Assembly (NCBI RefSeq): GCF_003385775.1
Contig: NZ_QRDP01000004.1
Coordinates: forward strand, 496,001-560,000
DNA: 64,000 bases
Reading direction: 5' to 3'
DNA from: Parasphingopyxis lamellibrachiae
Lineage (GTDB): Bacteria; Pseudomonadota; Alphaproteobacteria; Sphingomonadales; Sphingomonadaceae
Shown: positions 41,322 to 51,467 of the stretch, piece by piece
How the letters are laid out: the number at the start of each line of letters is the position of its first letter
How positions within the stretch are numbered: position 1 is the stretch's first letter
Notes under the pieces: generated by a model
Databases searched by the model: none
Told to the model about the DNA's origin: nothing
The model's input: the letters and a program-made list of their open reading frames with translations, nothing else
Program-made: the position numbers and the translations under genes

Positions 41322-43004
41322 ATGCGATTTGACGATATGTTGACAACGGTGATGGCGCAGCCGCGCGACACGGTTGACGCACGCATATCGGCCTGGCGCC
41401 AACTGGTGGACGTTTTCGCCCAGCGCGAGGATGTCGCTCTCGATCCGAATCACATCCACGCCTTCGCCTTGCTCGATGAATGGCAACGCGATGTTCCGGC
41501 AGCCATACGGGCGGAAGCGGCGCGCTCCCTTGCCGGACGGCATATCCCGGGATGGCTGTGTGCGCATTTCGCCGAAGACACGCCAGAGATAGCGCGTCCC
41601 GTTCTGATGGGGTCGTTTCTGGATTCCGAAGACTGGATCGACCTTCTGCCGAAAATGCGGCCAAGCTCCAGAGCGCTGCTCAGGCACCGTTCGGACCTGG
41701 AACCGAAGGTGCGCGAAGCACTGGACCAGTATGGCGCGGCGGATATGATCCTCGAAGACCGGGCGGCTGAACCTGGCGCGGGAACCGCCGATGTCCTCGA
41801 ACTTGGCACGGCGGACGCGATTCCGGACTTGCCCGGGCAGAATGACGAGCGCGGGAACTTCGAGCAGATCAGGACGCTTGTCGAGCGGATTGAGGCTTTT
41901 CGTACTGCGCGGGACAGCGGCAGGGCTCCGGCTGTCGACGCACCGCCAGTTACCGAATTCCGGTTCGAGGCCGGACCCGACGGCGTAGTCAGATGGGTTG
42001 AGGGCGCGCCGCGCGGGCCGTTGATCGGTCAGACGATTGCCTTCAGCGCGGACGCGCTCGATTTCGGCGTCGATGGCCATGCTGCCGGAGCCTTCCGCCA
42101 GCGGGCACCGTTTCGCGACGCCCGGTTGATCGTTGCGGGCGAGGGGCCGGCATCCGGGGCCTGGCGGATTTCGGCAGTGCCGTTTTTCGGCGATGAGGAT
42201 GGCCGTTTTGCCGGCTATCGCGGCATGGCCCGCCGTCCTCGCCGTGACGAAGACGCAAAGACCGGTGTCGCGCCGCCAGAGGGATTGTTCGGTTCGAGCC
42301 TGGAGCCGGACTCCCTGCGTCAGCTCATTCATGAGCTGCGGACGCCGCTCAATGCGATTGTCGGCTTCTCCGAGATGATCGAGGGCCAGCTGCTCGGGCC
42401 GGTCTCCACGCTGTACCGGGAACGCGCCACGGCCATTGCCGGAGAAGCCACCCGCCTGCTGCAGTCGATCGAAGATATCGATACGGCCGCACGGGCCGAA
42501 ACGGATCGTTTGAGCTTTGACAGCGAAACGGTCGAGATTGTCGGGATTTTGCAAAGGTTGCACGATGTCTATGCCGCACAGGCCCAGGCGCGGGGCGTAA
42601 CGCTGGCCATCCGCATCGAGGAAGACCTGCCGGTACTGTCGGCGGACTCGATCGCCGTCGAGCGCATGGTGGAGCGTCTATTGTCTTCTACGGTAGGACT
42701 AGCTGTCGCAGGAGAGACGATCGCGGTCGGTTGCAAAACGGATGGGCGGCGAGGGGCGGTCATCGTCACATTCGAGCGGCCGGCATTGTTGCGCGGTCAG
42801 TCCGAAGCGGCTCTGCTCGACCCCGGTTATTCTCCCGATGGCGATTGGCCCGATGCGCCGGCCCTCGGTCTCGGCTTCGCGCTCAGGCTCGTTCGCAATA
42901 TCGCGCAAGAGGTTGAGGGAGCTCTCGATATCGAACCGGAAAATTTTGTTCTGCGATTGCCGGCAAAAGATGCTAGCGCCTTGCCGGGTGAACGGGGCAG
43001 ATAA
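41322..43004 (+). CDS. sensor histidine kinase-like protein with degenerate ATPase domain
   Basis: The protein has 560 residues from ATG 41322 (GGGGAT six bases before; another ATG lies at 41310). The N-terminal 150 residues are helical repeats similar to HEAT/DUF2336, followed by a PAS-like segment near residue 210 (FEAGPDGVVRWVEG). The HisKA box LIHELRTPLNAIVGFSEM has the phospho-acceptor His337. The ATPase region is divergent: no N-box Asn (VERLLSSTVGL), no DxGxG box, only a partial G2 (ALGLGFALRLV). It may therefore be a pseudokinase or phosphatase-type regulator. It is followed 16 bases later by the deacetylase. Confidence 0.75.
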   Translation: MRFDDMLTTVMAQPRDTVDARISAWRQLVDVFAQREDVALDPNHIHAFALLDEWQRDVPAAIRAEAARSLAGRHIPGWLCAHFAEDTPEIARPVLMGSFLDSEDWIDLLPKMRPSSRALLRHRSDLEPKVREALDQYGAADMILEDRAAEPGAGTADVLELGTADAIPDLPGQNDERGNFEQIRTLVERIEAFRTARDSGRAPAVDAPPVTEFRFEAGPDGVVRWVEGAPRGPLIGQTIAFSADALDFGVDGHAAGAFRQRAPFRDARLIVAGEGPASGAWRISAVPFFGDEDGRFAGYRGMARRPRRDEDAKTGVAPPEGLFGSSLEPDSLRQLIHELRTPLNAIVGFSEMIEGQLLGPVSTLYRERATAIAGEATRLLQSIEDIDTAARAETDRLSFDSETVEIVGILQRLHDVYAAQAQARGVTLAIRIEEDLPVLSADSIAVERMVERLLSSTVGLAVAGETIAVGCKTDGRRGAVIVTFERPALLRGQSEAALLDPGYSPDGDWPDAPALGLGFALRLVRNIAQEVEGALDIEPENFVLRLPAKDASALPGERGR

Positions 43005-43020
43005 TCAAGACCGGGGTAAT

Positions 43021-44067
43021 GTGAACGCATCCTATGAAGGCGCCGAACGGCGCGTGGGCCGTATAGACCGGCCGGCAGACAGCCGTGCGCATGCCCGATT
43101 TCCCGAAGATTTTGGACAGCATTTCGTCATTTTCGTCGATACCGAGGAAGAATTCGACTGGGAACAGCCGTTAAGCCGGGACAATGTATCCGTTACGGCG
43201 ATGGAAGGCCTTCCGGAAGCCCAGCGCTTCTTTCGCGAGGCCGGGGCACTTCCTGCCTATATGGTCGACTATCCGATCGTCGATAACGATCGCAGCGCGG
43301 CCATTATCCGCGAAATGCATGAGCAGGACGGTTGCGAGATCGGCACGCAGTTGCATCCCTGGGTCAATCCACCGTTCCAGGAAGGTCCGGACGACGGCTA
43401 TACAAGCTTTACCGGAAACCTTCCGCTGGACCTGCAACGCGCCAAGCTGGAGCGATTGACCGCGCGAATCGAGGAGCAGGTCGGCCAGCGACCCACCCTG
43501 TACCGCGCCGGTCGATATGGCATCGGCCAACATAGTGCGCGGCTGCTCGAAGCAGCCGGGTATCGGATGGACAGTTCGGCGCGCGCTCTCTTTGATTATT
43601 CGGGCGAGGGCGGTCCCGATTTCTCGAAGTTCCTCACTGAGCCTTTTTGGGCGGGGACGTCCCGGAGCCTGCTTGAACTGCCCCTGACATCGACATTTGT
43701 CGGCCCGCTTCGAAAATTCGGCATGGGGCTGTTTTCGCTGGGGGATACAATTCCCCTGTGGCGGACATTCCTTGCGCGGACGCGCCTGCTGCAACGCGTT
43801 TCGCTGACGCCGGAGGATTATCCTCTCAACCTGGCCCTAGAGGCGATCAGACGGCTGATCGACGATGGCATGCCGGTCATCGGCCTGTCCTATCATTCTC
43901 CCTCTGTGGTGCCGGGCCATACGCCCTACGTCCGCGATGCCGCAGACCTTAGGGCCTTTTATGCCTGGTGGGACGGTGTGTTTGAACTCTTTGCGCGCCA
44001 TGGCGTAACGGCTGTTCGCGCCGCCGAGATTGTTGCCGCGGCCGATCGGGCGCGATCCGGGAGCTGA
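43021..44067 (+). CDS. polysaccharide deacetylase-family protein
   Basis: The 348-residue protein starts at GTG 43021, which follows GGGGT; the long upstream frame overlaps the kinase gene and is discarded. The NodB-like fold shows the first Asp motif as FVIFVDTEEEFDW. The His pair region is EIGTQLHPWVNPPF, followed by RAGRYGIGQHSARLLEAAGYRMDSS. This arrangement is like the WalW/exopolysaccharide-associated deacetylases. Substrate and cell location are uncertain, as no signal peptide is seen. The kinase gene ends 16 bases upstream, suggesting co-expression. Confidence 0.85.
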   Translation: MNASYEGAERRVGRIDRPADSRAHARFPEDFGQHFVIFVDTEEEFDWEQPLSRDNVSVTAMEGLPEAQRFFREAGALPAYMVDYPIVDNDRSAAIIREMHEQDGCEIGTQLHPWVNPPFQEGPDDGYTSFTGNLPLDLQRAKLERLTARIEEQVGQRPTLYRAGRYGIGQHSARLLEAAGYRMDSSARALFDYSGEGGPDFSKFLTEPFWAGTSRSLLELPLTSTFVGPLRKFGMGLFSLGDTIPLWRTFLARTRLLQRVSLTPEDYPLNLALEAIRRLIDDGMPVIGLSYHSPSVVPGHTPYVRDAADLRAFYAWWDGVFELFARHGVTAVRAAEIVAAADRARSGS

Positions 44068-44089
44068 TCTATTCGATCTGTGCAAGATT

Positions 44090-44133
44090 AGCGGCTTGCC
44101 TTGGGCGATTGCCTTTGGCAGTGCGAAGCCGCT
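44090..44133. other. hairpin between deacetylase gene and tRNA gene
   Basis: AGCGGCTT (44090-44097) and AAGCCGCT (44126-44133) form a perfect 8-bp stem with an internal TGCC/GGCA pair. It has no U-tract, so it may be a weak transcript end or a precursor-tRNA leader structure. Confidence 0.3.
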
Positions 44134-44142
44134 GAAACGGTG

Positions 44143-44217
44143 GGGCCTGTAGCTCAATGGTAGAGCCGGCCGCTCATAACGGCTTGGTTGGGGGTTCGAG
44201 TCCCTCCGGGCCCACCA
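44143..44217 (+). tRNA. tRNA with CAT anticodon (elongator Met or lysidine Ile2)
   Basis: A 75-base cloverleaf with encoded CCA. Acceptor stem GGGCCTG pairs with CGGGCCC, the D-arm is TAGCTCAATGGTAGAGC, and the T-arm is GGGGGTTCGAGTCCCTC. Anticodon loop CTCATAA gives CAT at 44175-44177. The G1-C72 pair excludes initiator tRNA. The CTTGGTT variable region resembles E. coli ileX (CTTGGTC), so this may be tRNA-Ile with the wobble C modified to lysidine, otherwise tRNA-Met. Confidence 0.9.
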
Positions 44218-44267
44218 ATTCTTTGATTGCTCTTATGCCGTACACGGCCTAAGGGCGCTCTTCCGGT

Positions 44268-44344
<77 letters not shown>

Positions 44345-44554
44345 ACTTCAAACATGATCAGAATACGCGCTGAAATCAGGGCGCGCAGAAGTTAACCGGG
44401 TACGGCTAGCGATCGTCCGGCCGTTGACCGTTCAGGCAATCGACCAGACATCATTCAGCGTGAATCCGGGCGGATAGCAGGATCCTGAATCTTCTGATTC
44501 CCGGTCGAGGAGAGAAAAACGCCGAACGGCGACCAAGCACCGCATCTGAAGCGG
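44345..44554. other. gene-free stretch between tRNA-Pro and the lipoprotein terminator
   Basis: I see no coding region, promoter or mobile element here. The one visible pattern is a cluster of three GANTC sites (44462-44466, 44487-44491, 44496-44500). The last two form GAATC-TTCT-GATTC, a small inverted repeat. No direct repeat of the tRNA 3' ends suggests an attachment site. Confidence 0.5.
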
Positions 44555-44561
44555 TACAAAA

Positions 44562-44592
44562 AAAGGGCGCCACCCATGGGGTAGCGCCCTTT
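44562..44592 (-). terminator. strong terminator of the repeat lipoprotein gene
   Basis: The outer stem AAAGGGCGC/GCGCCCTTT and inner stem ACCC/GGGT, with an ATG loop and one mismatch, form a long hairpin. On the minus strand it is followed by a T7 tract reaching 44558. It lies about 37 bases past the stop of the gene at 44629-44883. Confidence 0.92.
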
Positions 44593-44628
44593 CTTATTTG
44601 TTGGTCAGCTCGAAGGCCAACCGCCAAA

Positions 44629-44883
44629 TTACATTGCGTCTTCAGCGGCTTCTTCGCCTTCAGCAACGGCTTCTTCGCCGGCTTCCATGGCTTCTTCGCC
44701 TTCAGCCATTGCTTCTTCGCCTTCAGCCATGGCTTCTTCGCCAGCGGCCATCGCGTCTTCAGCTACTTCTTCCGTTGCTTCAACGGCTTCAGCGCCTTCA
44801 TCGGCGGTTTCAGTTGCGGTTTCGCCGCATGCGGCCAGCGCGAAAAGGCTGACAGACGCAAGCGCAAAGCTAAGTTTCTTCAT
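44629..44883 (-). CDS. small Glu/Ala-repeat lipoprotein
   Basis: The 84-residue precursor starts at ATG 44883. It has the signal MKKLSFALASVSLFALAAC with lipobox LAAC. The mature part (about 66 residues) is highly acidic and consists of a heptad-like repeat, AMAEGEE with variants, five full copies, and ends in AAEDAM. At the DNA level these are 21-base repeats. It resembles small alphaproteobacterial lipoproteins that hold the outer membrane or bind cations. Function unknown. It ends at the strong terminator above. Confidence 0.7.
   Translation of the reverse strand: MKKLSFALASVSLFALAACGETATETADEGAEAVEATEEVAEDAMAAGEEAMAEGEEAMAEGEEAMEAGEEAVAEGEEAAEDAM
44649..44753. repeat. 21-bp tandem repeat array (5 copies)
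   Basis: Units starting with CTTCTTCGCC lie at 44649, 44670, 44691, 44712 and 44733, exactly 21 bases apart; a sixth is decayed near 44754. Each encodes seven residues of the lipoprotein. Copy number could vary by slippage. Confidence 0.85.
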
Positions 44884-45038
44884 TATATGTGCTCCCATAG
44901 CATTTAACCAGGGCCTGGCTCTGCGCCAATCCCAGCGCGTCGACATAGCGCCCATTCACGGAACGTCAACTTGTAATTGTGCATGCGTACCGAAATGAGC
45001 CGATGCCGATATTGCGGTGCGGAGCGGATTTCTGCCGA

Positions 45039-46466
45039 TTATTCGGTTGTTTGCGGGATTCCCAGGTCGGCCTGACTATTCGACATCACCGATAACATCA
45101 CTGTCCATGCAGCGACATTCTGTCGCATCTGGGCAGGGTCGATCTTGTCGAGCGTATCGTCTGGCGTGTGGTGCAGATCGAAATAGCGTGTGCCATCCTG
45201 TTGCAAATCGATTGCCCATACACCGCCGGCGACCAGCGGACTGGTATCGGCGCCGCCGGTGGCGGGTATCGGGCTGCGGGGAATGCCAAGCGGAGCCAGA
45301 AGGCTGGTGATACGGTCTGCATCGCCTGATGCACTGTCCGGCAAATTGAATTCTACGCGCCAAACCCGGTCTGCCCCGAAATCGGATTCGGAAGCGACGG
45401 CGTGTTCCGCCGCGGGATGGCGCTCCGCATAGGCACGGGCACCGAACAGCCCGACTTCCTCGGCGCCGGCCCATAACAGCCGGATCGTCCGCCGGGGCTG
45501 CGCGCCGCTTTCAAGGATGCGATGTGCGGCGGCGGTAATGATTCCGCACCCTGCGGCATCGTCGAACGCGCCGGTGGCAAGATCCCAGCTGTCGAGATGG
45601 CAGGCCGCGATGATCATTGGAGCATCGGGATCGCTGCCGGGTATATCGGCGATGACATTGCCGGATTCCCGATCGCCGAGCCATTGCGGCGTCAGGGTAA
45701 GGTGCATGGTGACCGGGCGGCCCAGTGCAACCATCCGTTCGAGATTGTCGGCGTCCGGATTGGAGAGGGCCCCTGCGGGGATCGGAGAAACGCCCTCGGC
45801 CCAGTTCGTGCCGCCAGTGTGCGGATTGCGATGATTGTCCGTGCCGACCGAGCGAATCACGATAGCCGCCGCGCCGCGCTCCGACGCCAGCGATGCGGCG
45901 AACCAGCGCGCTGGCCCGGCAAAGCCATAGCCGGACCCGTCCTGCGTGCGCATCATATGATGGCCGACATAGACGATCTTTCCATCAAGGCTGCTCATCG
46001 GGGCAGCGCGCAGTTGTTCGACGGTCTCGAAAGCAACGATCTCCGCACGAATTCCGGAATCACCTGTCGAAGCGCTGCGGCCGAGCGCTGTTACATGCAT
46101 GGCCTGGGGGTAGGGCGATACGATTTCGGCCGTTTCTGCGCCGCGTATCCAGGTCGGCATCTGATAGGTTTCGATCGCCACGTTGGAAAAGCCGAGGGCG
46201 GTCAGTCGCGCGACGCCCCAGGCACGGGCCCGAGCCTCGGCTTCGGTCCCGGCAAGCCGCGGGCCGATTTCCGTCGTCAGGCCTTCGGTGATTGCATAGG
46301 CGAGCGTGTCGCTCTCCATGGCTGCATCGCGCATTGCCGCAATCGCGTCATTGCCGGTTGCATGTGAATTCGTCCGAGACGACACGCTCGTCGCATTTGA
46401 TTGTGCGAAGGCGGTTGAAGGGAGGGAGGCGAGGGCGCAGAGCGCGGGGAGGATCAGCTTTTTCAT
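45039..46466 (-). CDS. exported M28-family metallopeptidase
   Basis: The 475-residue precursor has a signal peptide (MKKLILPALCALASLPSTAFA). The PA-like inserted segment (residues 120-230) precedes the M28 core. The core has the HxD motif CHLDSWDLATGAFDDAAGCG, the catalytic Glu in WAGAEEVGLFGARAY, an Asp in SESDFGADRV, and the final His in FDLHHTPDDTLDKIDP. The fold is carboxypeptidase Q-like. It likely trims peptides in the periplasm. Divergent from ettA. Confidence 0.9.
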   Translation of the reverse strand: MKKLILPALCALASLPSTAFAQSNATSVSSRTNSHATGNDAIAAMRDAAMESDTLAYAITEGLTTEIGPRLAGTEAEARARAWGVARLTALGFSNVAIETYQMPTWIRGAETAEIVSPYPQAMHVTALGRSASTGDSGIRAEIVAFETVEQLRAAPMSSLDGKIVYVGHHMMRTQDGSGYGFAGPARWFAASLASERGAAAIVIRSVGTDNHRNPHTGGTNWAEGVSPIPAGALSNPDADNLERMVALGRPVTMHLTLTPQWLGDRESGNVIADIPGSDPDAPMIIAACHLDSWDLATGAFDDAAGCGIITAAAHRILESGAQPRRTIRLLWAGAEEVGLFGARAYAERHPAAEHAVASESDFGADRVWRVEFNLPDSASGDADRITSLLAPLGIPRSPIPATGGADTSPLVAGGVWAIDLQQDGTRYFDLHHTPDDTLDKIDPAQMRQNVAAWTVMLSVMSNSQADLGIPQTTE

Positions 46467-46566
46467 GGCTACCGCTTAACGCGGGCTTCCGCGTTTGCCA
46501 ATTCGTGTCGGCGTCCCTACATCGCGGGCAGATTCCCAATACCCATAATCGGAGCGAAAACGACCC

Positions 46567-48240
<1,674 letters not shown>

Positions 48241-48246
48241 TCCGGC

Positions 48247-48978
48247 TCACCTCCGTCTTTGCGGCAACATTTCCACAAGTTGCTCGAGGGCAACCGATCC
48301 GTCGCCGTCTACGTCCAGCAGGCCATAACGGATATCGGCTGCAATCTGGAATTCTTCGCCGGTCACCCGTCGATCGATATTGCGATCAGCCTGCATTATC
48401 GGGTGATGGATTGGAAGCAAACCGAAGCGGGCTGCACCGCCTATCCGGCCTTGCGTTTGAGGCCTGGAGGGGCCGCCGGTTTCGTTCTGCCCGCCGGCGC
48501 TTCCTCTCTGGCCGCCGCCGCGTCCTCCTCGTCTGCCTCCTTGGCCGGAACGGCCTGCGCCGCCCGCGCCTTCGCCTCTGCCGCCCTGTCGGCCGCGTGT
48601 TCGGTTTCCGCGCCCTGACCAGCGGCTGACAATCTCGGGAAATACTTCCTGTTCGTAATGAGTCACTTCGGGGCCTTGGATATCGCCGTCGCCGTCGCGG
48701 TCGAATTCCGCGAAAGCGGCTGCGAAATCGGCCCGAAATTCATCAGCCCGAAGCACGCCGTCACCGTCTGCGTCAGCCTGTCCGAACCATTGCGCGATCG
48801 GCGTTGTTGCGGCCTGGGTGTTCCGGAAAGGTTTCCCGGCCGGGCTTACGAATAGCATTGCTCTTTGCGGCAGTCGCTCCGGGTCGAGCCGCGCGTGCTC
48901 CGGATGCCCGCTCGAACATGCGGCGACGGTCAGTGCAAACGACGCACCGCCTGCCATAATCGACATTTTCTTCAACAT
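48247..48978 (-). CDS. EF-hand lipoprotein with RGG-rich linker
   Basis: The 243-residue precursor has the lipobox TVAAC in MSIMAGGASFALTVAAC. Two EF-hands near the N-terminal third (DADGDGVLRADE, DRDGDGDIQGPE) are followed by a 55-residue Arg/Gly/Glu-rich low-complexity linker. Then comes a degenerate hand (DRNIDRRVTGEE) and a canonical one (DVDGDGSVALEQ). A calcium-binding envelope protein of unknown role. It converges on ettA with a 6-base gap. Confidence 0.75.
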   Translation of the reverse strand: MLKKMSIMAGGASFALTVAACSSGHPEHARLDPERLPQRAMLFVSPAGKPFRNTQAATTPIAQWFGQADADGDGVLRADEFRADFAAAFAEFDRDGDGDIQGPEVTHYEQEVFPEIVSRWSGRGNRTRGRQGGRGEGAGGAGRSGQGGRRGGRGGGQRGSAGGQNETGGPSRPQTQGRIGGAARFGLLPIHHPIMQADRNIDRRVTGEEFQIAADIRYGLLDVDGDGSVALEQLVEMLPQRRR

Positions 48979-49158
48979 GATAACGCTCCCTCAACATTGT
49001 TTGAGGCGGCGGGAGTGCGGGGCGGCAGGTGAACCGCGGATTTATTCTGACCCGAATAATTGTCGCAAATTGTAAGAGGCAGGATGATCTCCCGGATCGC
49101 CACTCGCCCATGGCAAACCAGTCGCCATCCTCTGTTTGGTTGGCGACAGTCGGCACAT
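48979..49158. other. intergenic region upstream of the EF-hand lipoprotein gene
   Basis: This 180-base gap lies between the EF-hand lipoprotein start and the stop of the NYN gene. It should hold the lipoprotein promoter. I could not pick a confident -35/-10 pair and saw no coding frame or strong hairpin. Confidence 0.4.
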
Positions 49159-49881
49159 TCACCGCAACCGCTTGACCCAGACCTGTCCATTTGCGCGTTT
49201 TTCGGTCTGAAAATTCGGGATCGTCTCGATCAGGTCGCTGAGCCGCGCATAGCCGTAATTGCGGACATCGAAGCTGGAGCGGTTGCCGGCCCGCTGGCCG
49301 ACTGCGCTTAGCGAGGCATAGCCGTTTTCGTCCCGCTTGGCCGCATCATAGGCGTCGATGAGCAGGGCGACGACTTCTTCGTCCACCGCGCCTTTCTCGC
49401 CGTTTGCGCCGCCGCTCTTGCGGTTTTCCGCTTTGATCAGCGCATCGACGTCGATGAAGCGCGTACAGGCCTGTTTGAAGGCGTCGGGCGTCTTGGCGCT
49501 GCCGAAGCCGTAGACGGGGAGGCCGTCCTGCCGGATGCGCATCGCCATCGGCATGAAATCGCTATCCGACGACATGATCCCGAACCCGTCTACCCGTTCC
49601 GAATACAGCAAATCCATCGCGTCGATCGTCATCTTCATGTCGGTGGCGTTCTTGCCCTTGGTGAGGTCGAACTGCTGCTGCGGTTCGATGCCGTAGCGGT
49701 GCAGCTTGTCGACCCAGTTCTTCAGCGCCTGTTTGCGCCAGTTGCCATAAGCACGCCGGATATTGACCGTGCCGAGTTCGGCGAGCACCGTCAGCACCGG
49801 ATCGATACCCTGGTGCGAGGCGTTGTCGGCATCGATCAACAGCGCGATGTTGGAACTGTAGCGGCTGTGCTCGTCGGGCAT
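49159..49881 (-). CDS. NYN-domain ribonuclease-like protein with OST-HTH/LOTUS domain
   Basis: The 240-residue protein starts at ATG 49881 (AAGGATC upstream); the frame to 49995 overlaps putP and is discarded. The N-terminal NYN (PIN-like) domain shows the acidic active-site residues in ALLIDADNAS, ATDMKMTIDAMDLLYS and GIMSSDSDFMPMA. The C-terminal part (VALLIDAYDAAKRDENGYASLSAVGQRAG) fits an OST-HTH/LOTUS RNA-binding domain. An RNA-processing role is likely. It lies downstream of putP with a 16-base gap. Confidence 0.85.
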   Translation of the reverse strand: MPDEHSRYSSNIALLIDADNASHQGIDPVLTVLAELGTVNIRRAYGNWRKQALKNWVDKLHRYGIEPQQQFDLTKGKNATDMKMTIDAMDLLYSERVDGFGIMSSDSDFMPMAMRIRQDGLPVYGFGSAKTPDAFKQACTRFIDVDALIKAENRKSGGANGEKGAVDEEVVALLIDAYDAAKRDENGYASLSAVGQRAGNRSSFDVRNYGYARLSDLIETIPNFQTEKRANGQVWVKRLR

Positions 49882-49897
49882 GGTTTTTGATCCTTGG

Positions 49898-51388
49898 TCA
49901 GGCGGTTCGCGCAGCACGAGCGCGTTCGAAGGTTTGCGTGATGGTGTCGGCGGGCTGGCGTCCGAACAGGCTGACGAGGATCGCCACGAGGCCACAGACG
50001 ATGAAGCCGGGGACGATCTCGTAGATCAGCGACGATAACGTAGCACCATTGGCGAGCACGGGCGTGTAGATCCAGAACAGCACGGTGGCCGCGCCGGCGA
50101 TCATGCCGAATAGCGCGCCGTTGCGCGTCATCCGGTTCCAGGTAAGGCTGAGCAGGATGATCGGGCCGAACGCCGCGCCGAATCCGGCCCAGGCGTTGCT
50201 GACCAGGCCGAGGACATTGCTGTTGGGGTTATAGGCGAGCGCGATGGCGACCAGGCTCACCGCGACCACGGAGAGCCGGCCGATAAGTACCAGTTCCTTC
50301 TGGCTCGCCTCCTTGCGCAGGAAGATGCCGTAGAAATCCTCGGTCAGCGAACTCGACGAGACGAGCAGCTGCGAGGAAATGGTGCTCATGATCGCGGCGA
50401 GGATGGCGGCGAGCAGGAAGCCAGCGATCAGCGGGTGGAACAGGATCTGCGAGAGAATGATGAAGATCGTCTCCGGATCGTCCACGGCCAGCCCGTTTTG
50501 CGTGGCATAGGCCAGGCCGATCAGGCCCGTGGCGAGTGCGCCGACGATTGTGACGCCCATCCAGGTCATGCCGATATTGCGCGCCCGAGGCACATCCTGG
50601 ACGCTGCGGATCGCCATGAAACGGACGATGATATGGGGCTGGCCGAAATAGCCAAGGCCCCACGCCATGGCGGAGATGATGCCGACAAGCGTTACGCCGC
50701 CGAACAGGTCGGTGAGGTTGGGATCGATCGCGTTGAGGGTCGTTCCGAGTCCTTCCATGCCGCCAACATCGGTCAGGGCAACGACAGGCACCAGCACAAG
50801 CGCGACGAACATGATGCAGCCTTGGACAAAATCGGTCATGCTGACCGCGAGGAACCCGCCGAACAGCGTATAGACGACGACCACGCCCGCCGTGATCCAG
50901 AGGCCCAGCGCATAATCCGCCCCGAAGGCGCTTTCGAACAGCTTCCCGCCCGCAACGACGCCGCTTGACGTGTAGAGCGTGAAGAAAATGACGATGACGA
51001 TGGAGGAGATGATGCGCAGCAGCCGGGTTTTATCCTCGAAGCGTTTCTCGAAATAATCGGGAATGGTGATGGCGTCATCGGCGATCTCGGTATGAACACG
51101 GAGGCGCGGCGCAACGATCACCCAGTTCAGAAATGCACCGATAAACAGGCCGATCGCGATCCAGCTCGCGCTGAGGCCGGAGACATACATTGCGCCCGGC
51201 AGCCCGAGCAGCATCCAGCCGGACATATCGGAGGCGCCCGCTGACAGGGAGGCAACTGCGGGACTGAGCTTGCGCCCGCCCAGCATATAACCGGAAACAT
51301 CGTCCGTGGTCGTCCGCCACGCGTAAAACCCGATACCGAGCATGAGGATGAAATAGAGGGCGAGGGAGATCAGTTGTCCGGTTTGCAT
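49898..51388 (-). CDS. putP: sodium/proline symporter PutP
   Basis: The 496-residue solute:sodium symporter has about 13 membrane helices. It begins LISLALYFILMLGIGFYAWR. The sequence YMLGGRKLSPAVASLSAGASDMSGW is the PutP/SSS signature. TM8 has the Na-site region AAILAAIMSTISSQLLVSSSSL. Length matches E. coli PutP (502). Imports proline as an osmolyte or nutrient. It is followed by the NYN gene. Confidence 0.9.
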   Translation of the reverse strand: MQTGQLISLALYFILMLGIGFYAWRTTTDDVSGYMLGGRKLSPAVASLSAGASDMSGWMLLGLPGAMYVSGLSASWIAIGLFIGAFLNWVIVAPRLRVHTEIADDAITIPDYFEKRFEDKTRLLRIISSIVIVIFFTLYTSSGVVAGGKLFESAFGADYALGLWITAGVVVVYTLFGGFLAVSMTDFVQGCIMFVALVLVPVVALTDVGGMEGLGTTLNAIDPNLTDLFGGVTLVGIISAMAWGLGYFGQPHIIVRFMAIRSVQDVPRARNIGMTWMGVTIVGALATGLIGLAYATQNGLAVDDPETIFIILSQILFHPLIAGFLLAAILAAIMSTISSQLLVSSSSLTEDFYGIFLRKEASQKELVLIGRLSVVAVSLVAIALAYNPNSNVLGLVSNAWAGFGAAFGPIILLSLTWNRMTRNGALFGMIAGAATVLFWIYTPVLANGATLSSLIYEIVPGFIVCGLVAILVSLFGRQPADTITQTFERARAARTA

Positions 51389-51467
51389 CGCGACCGTTTA
51401 GCAGCTGATTACGCCGCTGCTAACCACCAGTCTGTGGACGAACCGGATTTGCCTGTGGCCCGGTGCG

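Noticed and set aside
41301-42563. 420-residue frame antisense to the sensor kinase
   Set aside because: Shadow of a kinase gene with a clear HisKA box.
42742-43020. Upstream extension of the deacetylase gene
   Set aside because: Overlaps the kinase coding sequence; GTG 43021 with its GGGGT site gives the normal family start.
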